The notes beneath the pieces are model-generated. The model was not told the DNA's origin and ran no database searches. It worked only from the letters and a program-made list of their open reading frames with translations. The translations under genes and the position numbers were made by a program. DNA of 13,344 nucleotides from Spirochaetota bacterium (GTDB lineage Bacteria; Spirochaetota; Spirochaetia; Treponematales; Breznakiellaceae). Location of the stretch: NCBI GenBank assembly GCA_023406985.1, contig JAEXTK010000107.1, positions 1 through 13,344 on the forward strand, read 5' to 3'. Within the stretch, counting starts at the first letter, position 1; every line of letters begins with the position of its first letter. Positions 12,283-13,344 of the stretch are shown piece by piece.

Positions 12283-13344
12283 TCAGAGGAAGTAGGCGAC
12301 CCCCGCCTCGAAGATGCGCTGGTACTTGTCGCCGGGGATGTTCTTGAGGACATTCTCCCCCACGCGTTCCGAATGGCCCATCTTGCCGAACACGCGGCCG
12401 TCGGGGCTCGTCATGCCCTCTATGGCGAAGGCGGAGCCGTTCGGGTTGTCCGGTTCGGCCATGGTGGGCCGGCCCGCGGCGTCCACGTAGCAGGTGGCGA
12501 TCCGCCCGTCGGCGAACAGCTGCCTGCCGAGCTCCTCCGAGATCGCGACGCGGCCTTCGCCGTGGCTCACGGGGATGGCGTGGACGGAGCCGACCGCGTC
12601 CAGCGCGAGCCAGGGCGATCGGTTCGACATGACGCGGGTGCGGACCACCCGGGACACGTGGCGGCCGACCGCGTTGTAAGTCAGGGTCGGGAGGCTCGCG
12701 TCGGCATCCAGGTATTTCCCGAAGGGCACGAGGCCGAGCTTGATGAGGGCCTGGAAACCGTTACAGACGCCGATCATGAGGCCGTCGCGCCGTTCGAGCA
12801 GCTCGGTCACCGCCGCGGCCACCGCGGGCGAGCGGAGGGCGTTCGCGATGAACTTACCCGAACCTTCGGGCTCGTCGCCGGCGCTGAAGCCGCCGGGAAT
12901 CGCGACGATCTGGGCCGCGCGGATGGCCTCCGCCAGTTCCGCGCTCGACGCTACCGCGTCCTCCCGCGTGCGGTTACGGAAGACGAGTATCCGGGTCCGG
13001 GCTCCCGCCTTCCGGAAGGCCCGTTCCATGTCCCACTCGCAGTTGGTGCCGGGAAAGGTCGGAATCACCACGAGGGGGGCGCCGGCTCCGGCGTCGCCGG
13101 TCCCGCGTACGCCGCGGGCCGTATCCGACGCGGCGCCGCGGCCCTCGCCCGACGCGGGGCCATGGCCCGCGGCGGAGCGGAGCGGACGCTTCCCGCCGCC
13201 GTTCGATTCCCAGCTCCACGAAGGGAGGTCGAGGGCGGCGTCTTCCGGGGCCGGCTCGGCGACGGTGGAACCTTCGGCGGTCTGCGGATAGACGCGGCTC
13301 AGGGGATATTCGTAGGCGCGGCGGAGCATGGCGAGCGGAGCCTC
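12283..13344 (-). CDS. purL: Phosphoribosylformylglycinamidine synthase, C-terminal glutaminase part (partial)
   Basis: The 3' end of the large single-chain FGAM synthase, which converts FGAR, glutamine and ATP to FGAM in purine synthesis. The frame stays open to the window edge; the ATG at 13329 is internal, so the real start lies outside. Visible is the glutaminase domain: VVIPTFPGTNCEWD, IPGGFSAGDEPEGSGKF (oxyanion region), nucleophile cysteine in IGVCNGFQALIKLGL (C189 counted from the ATG at 13329), and the His/Glu pair in GKMGHSER (H319, E321). The GHSER form is typical of the long PurL of Clostridia and spirochaetes rather than of E. coli-type PurL or separate PurQ. A Gly/Arg/Ala-rich linker (about 43-84) joins it to the preceding synthetase domain. 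The stop codon is TGA at 12283. Confidence 0.93.
   Translation of the reverse strand, partial: EAPLAMLRRAYEYPLSRVYPQTAEGSTVAEPAPEDAALDLPSWSWESNGGGKRPLRSAAGHGPASGEGRGAASDTARGVRGTGDAGAGAPLVVIPTFPGTNCEWDMERAFRKAGARTRILVFRNRTREDAVASSAELAEAIRAAQIVAIPGGFSAGDEPEGSGKFIANALRSPAVAAAVTELLERRDGLMIGVCNGFQALIKLGLVPFGKYLDADASLPTLTYNAVGRHVSRVVRTRVMSNRSPWLALDAVGSVHAIPVSHGEGRVAISEELGRQLFADGRIATCYVDAAGRPTMAEPDNPNGSAFAIEGMTSPDGRVFGKMGHSERVGENVLKNIPGDKYQRIFEAGVAYFL

Noticed and set aside
1..13344. Mobile element, CRISPR array, toxin-antitoxin or defence system
   Set aside because: No transposase, integrase, regularly spaced repeats, tRNA-end duplications or small two-gene toxin modules were seen. All genes read as ordinary chromosomal genes of similar base composition.

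Overview
This is a compact, high-GC bacterial chromosomal segment of about 13.3 kb. It holds eight complete genes and the 3' part of a ninth, with no gap between genes longer than 226 bp. I see no mobile element, prophage, CRISPR array, tRNA or rRNA. The content is mostly housekeeping and transport. The taxon is uncertain. The single-chain PurL of the type ending in a GHSER glutaminase motif, the glutamine-dependent NadE, the style of the homoserine dehydrogenase and the 7TM histidine kinase would all fit a high-GC member of the Spirochaetota, but this is an inference from family knowledge and not a proof.

Layout. (1) 5-1291, minus strand: a MarR-type repressor with an OhrR-like N-terminal cysteine, followed by a nitroreductase. 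A near-perfect operator covers the marR -10 box and start codon, and a related site lies in front of the nitroreductase. (2) 1352-2683, minus: homoserine dehydrogenase (hom) of threonine/methionine synthesis. (3) 2910-3929, plus: a TerC-family membrane protein, divergent from hom, with a roughly 108-nt untranslated leader. (4) 3988-5220, minus: a divergent DAACS-type (DctA/GltP-like) symporter, convergent with TerC across a GC hairpin. (5) 5384-8011, plus: a hybrid sensor histidine kinase, divergent from the symporter; the two promoters share a 10-bp motif. (6) 8025-9806, minus: glutamine-dependent NAD+ synthetase (nadE). (7) 9872-10618, plus: an unrecognised, degenerate SDR-like protein, divergent from nadE across a 65-bp promoter region with an inverted repeat. 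(8) 10682-12178, minus: a CrtI-like FAD oxidoreductase. (9) 12283 to the window edge, minus: the glutaminase end of purL.

Themes. Four genes (marR, hom, the symporter and the SDR-like gene) have a TTGnnn / TAnnnT promoter whose -10 box ends only 6-8 nt before the start ATG, with no Shine-Dalgarno sequence; these mRNAs are probably leaderless. Three others (nitroreductase, terC, the FAD oxidoreductase) have a clear GGAG-type ribosome binding site and the kinase has a weak G-rich one, so both modes seem to be in use. Several proteins carry Ala/Gly-rich low-complexity insertions at domain borders or loops. Nothing here amounts to a clearly new multi-gene system. The best leads are the redox-type MarR/nitroreductase circuit, the shared motif at the transporter/kinase promoters, and the SDR-like protein paired with nadE.
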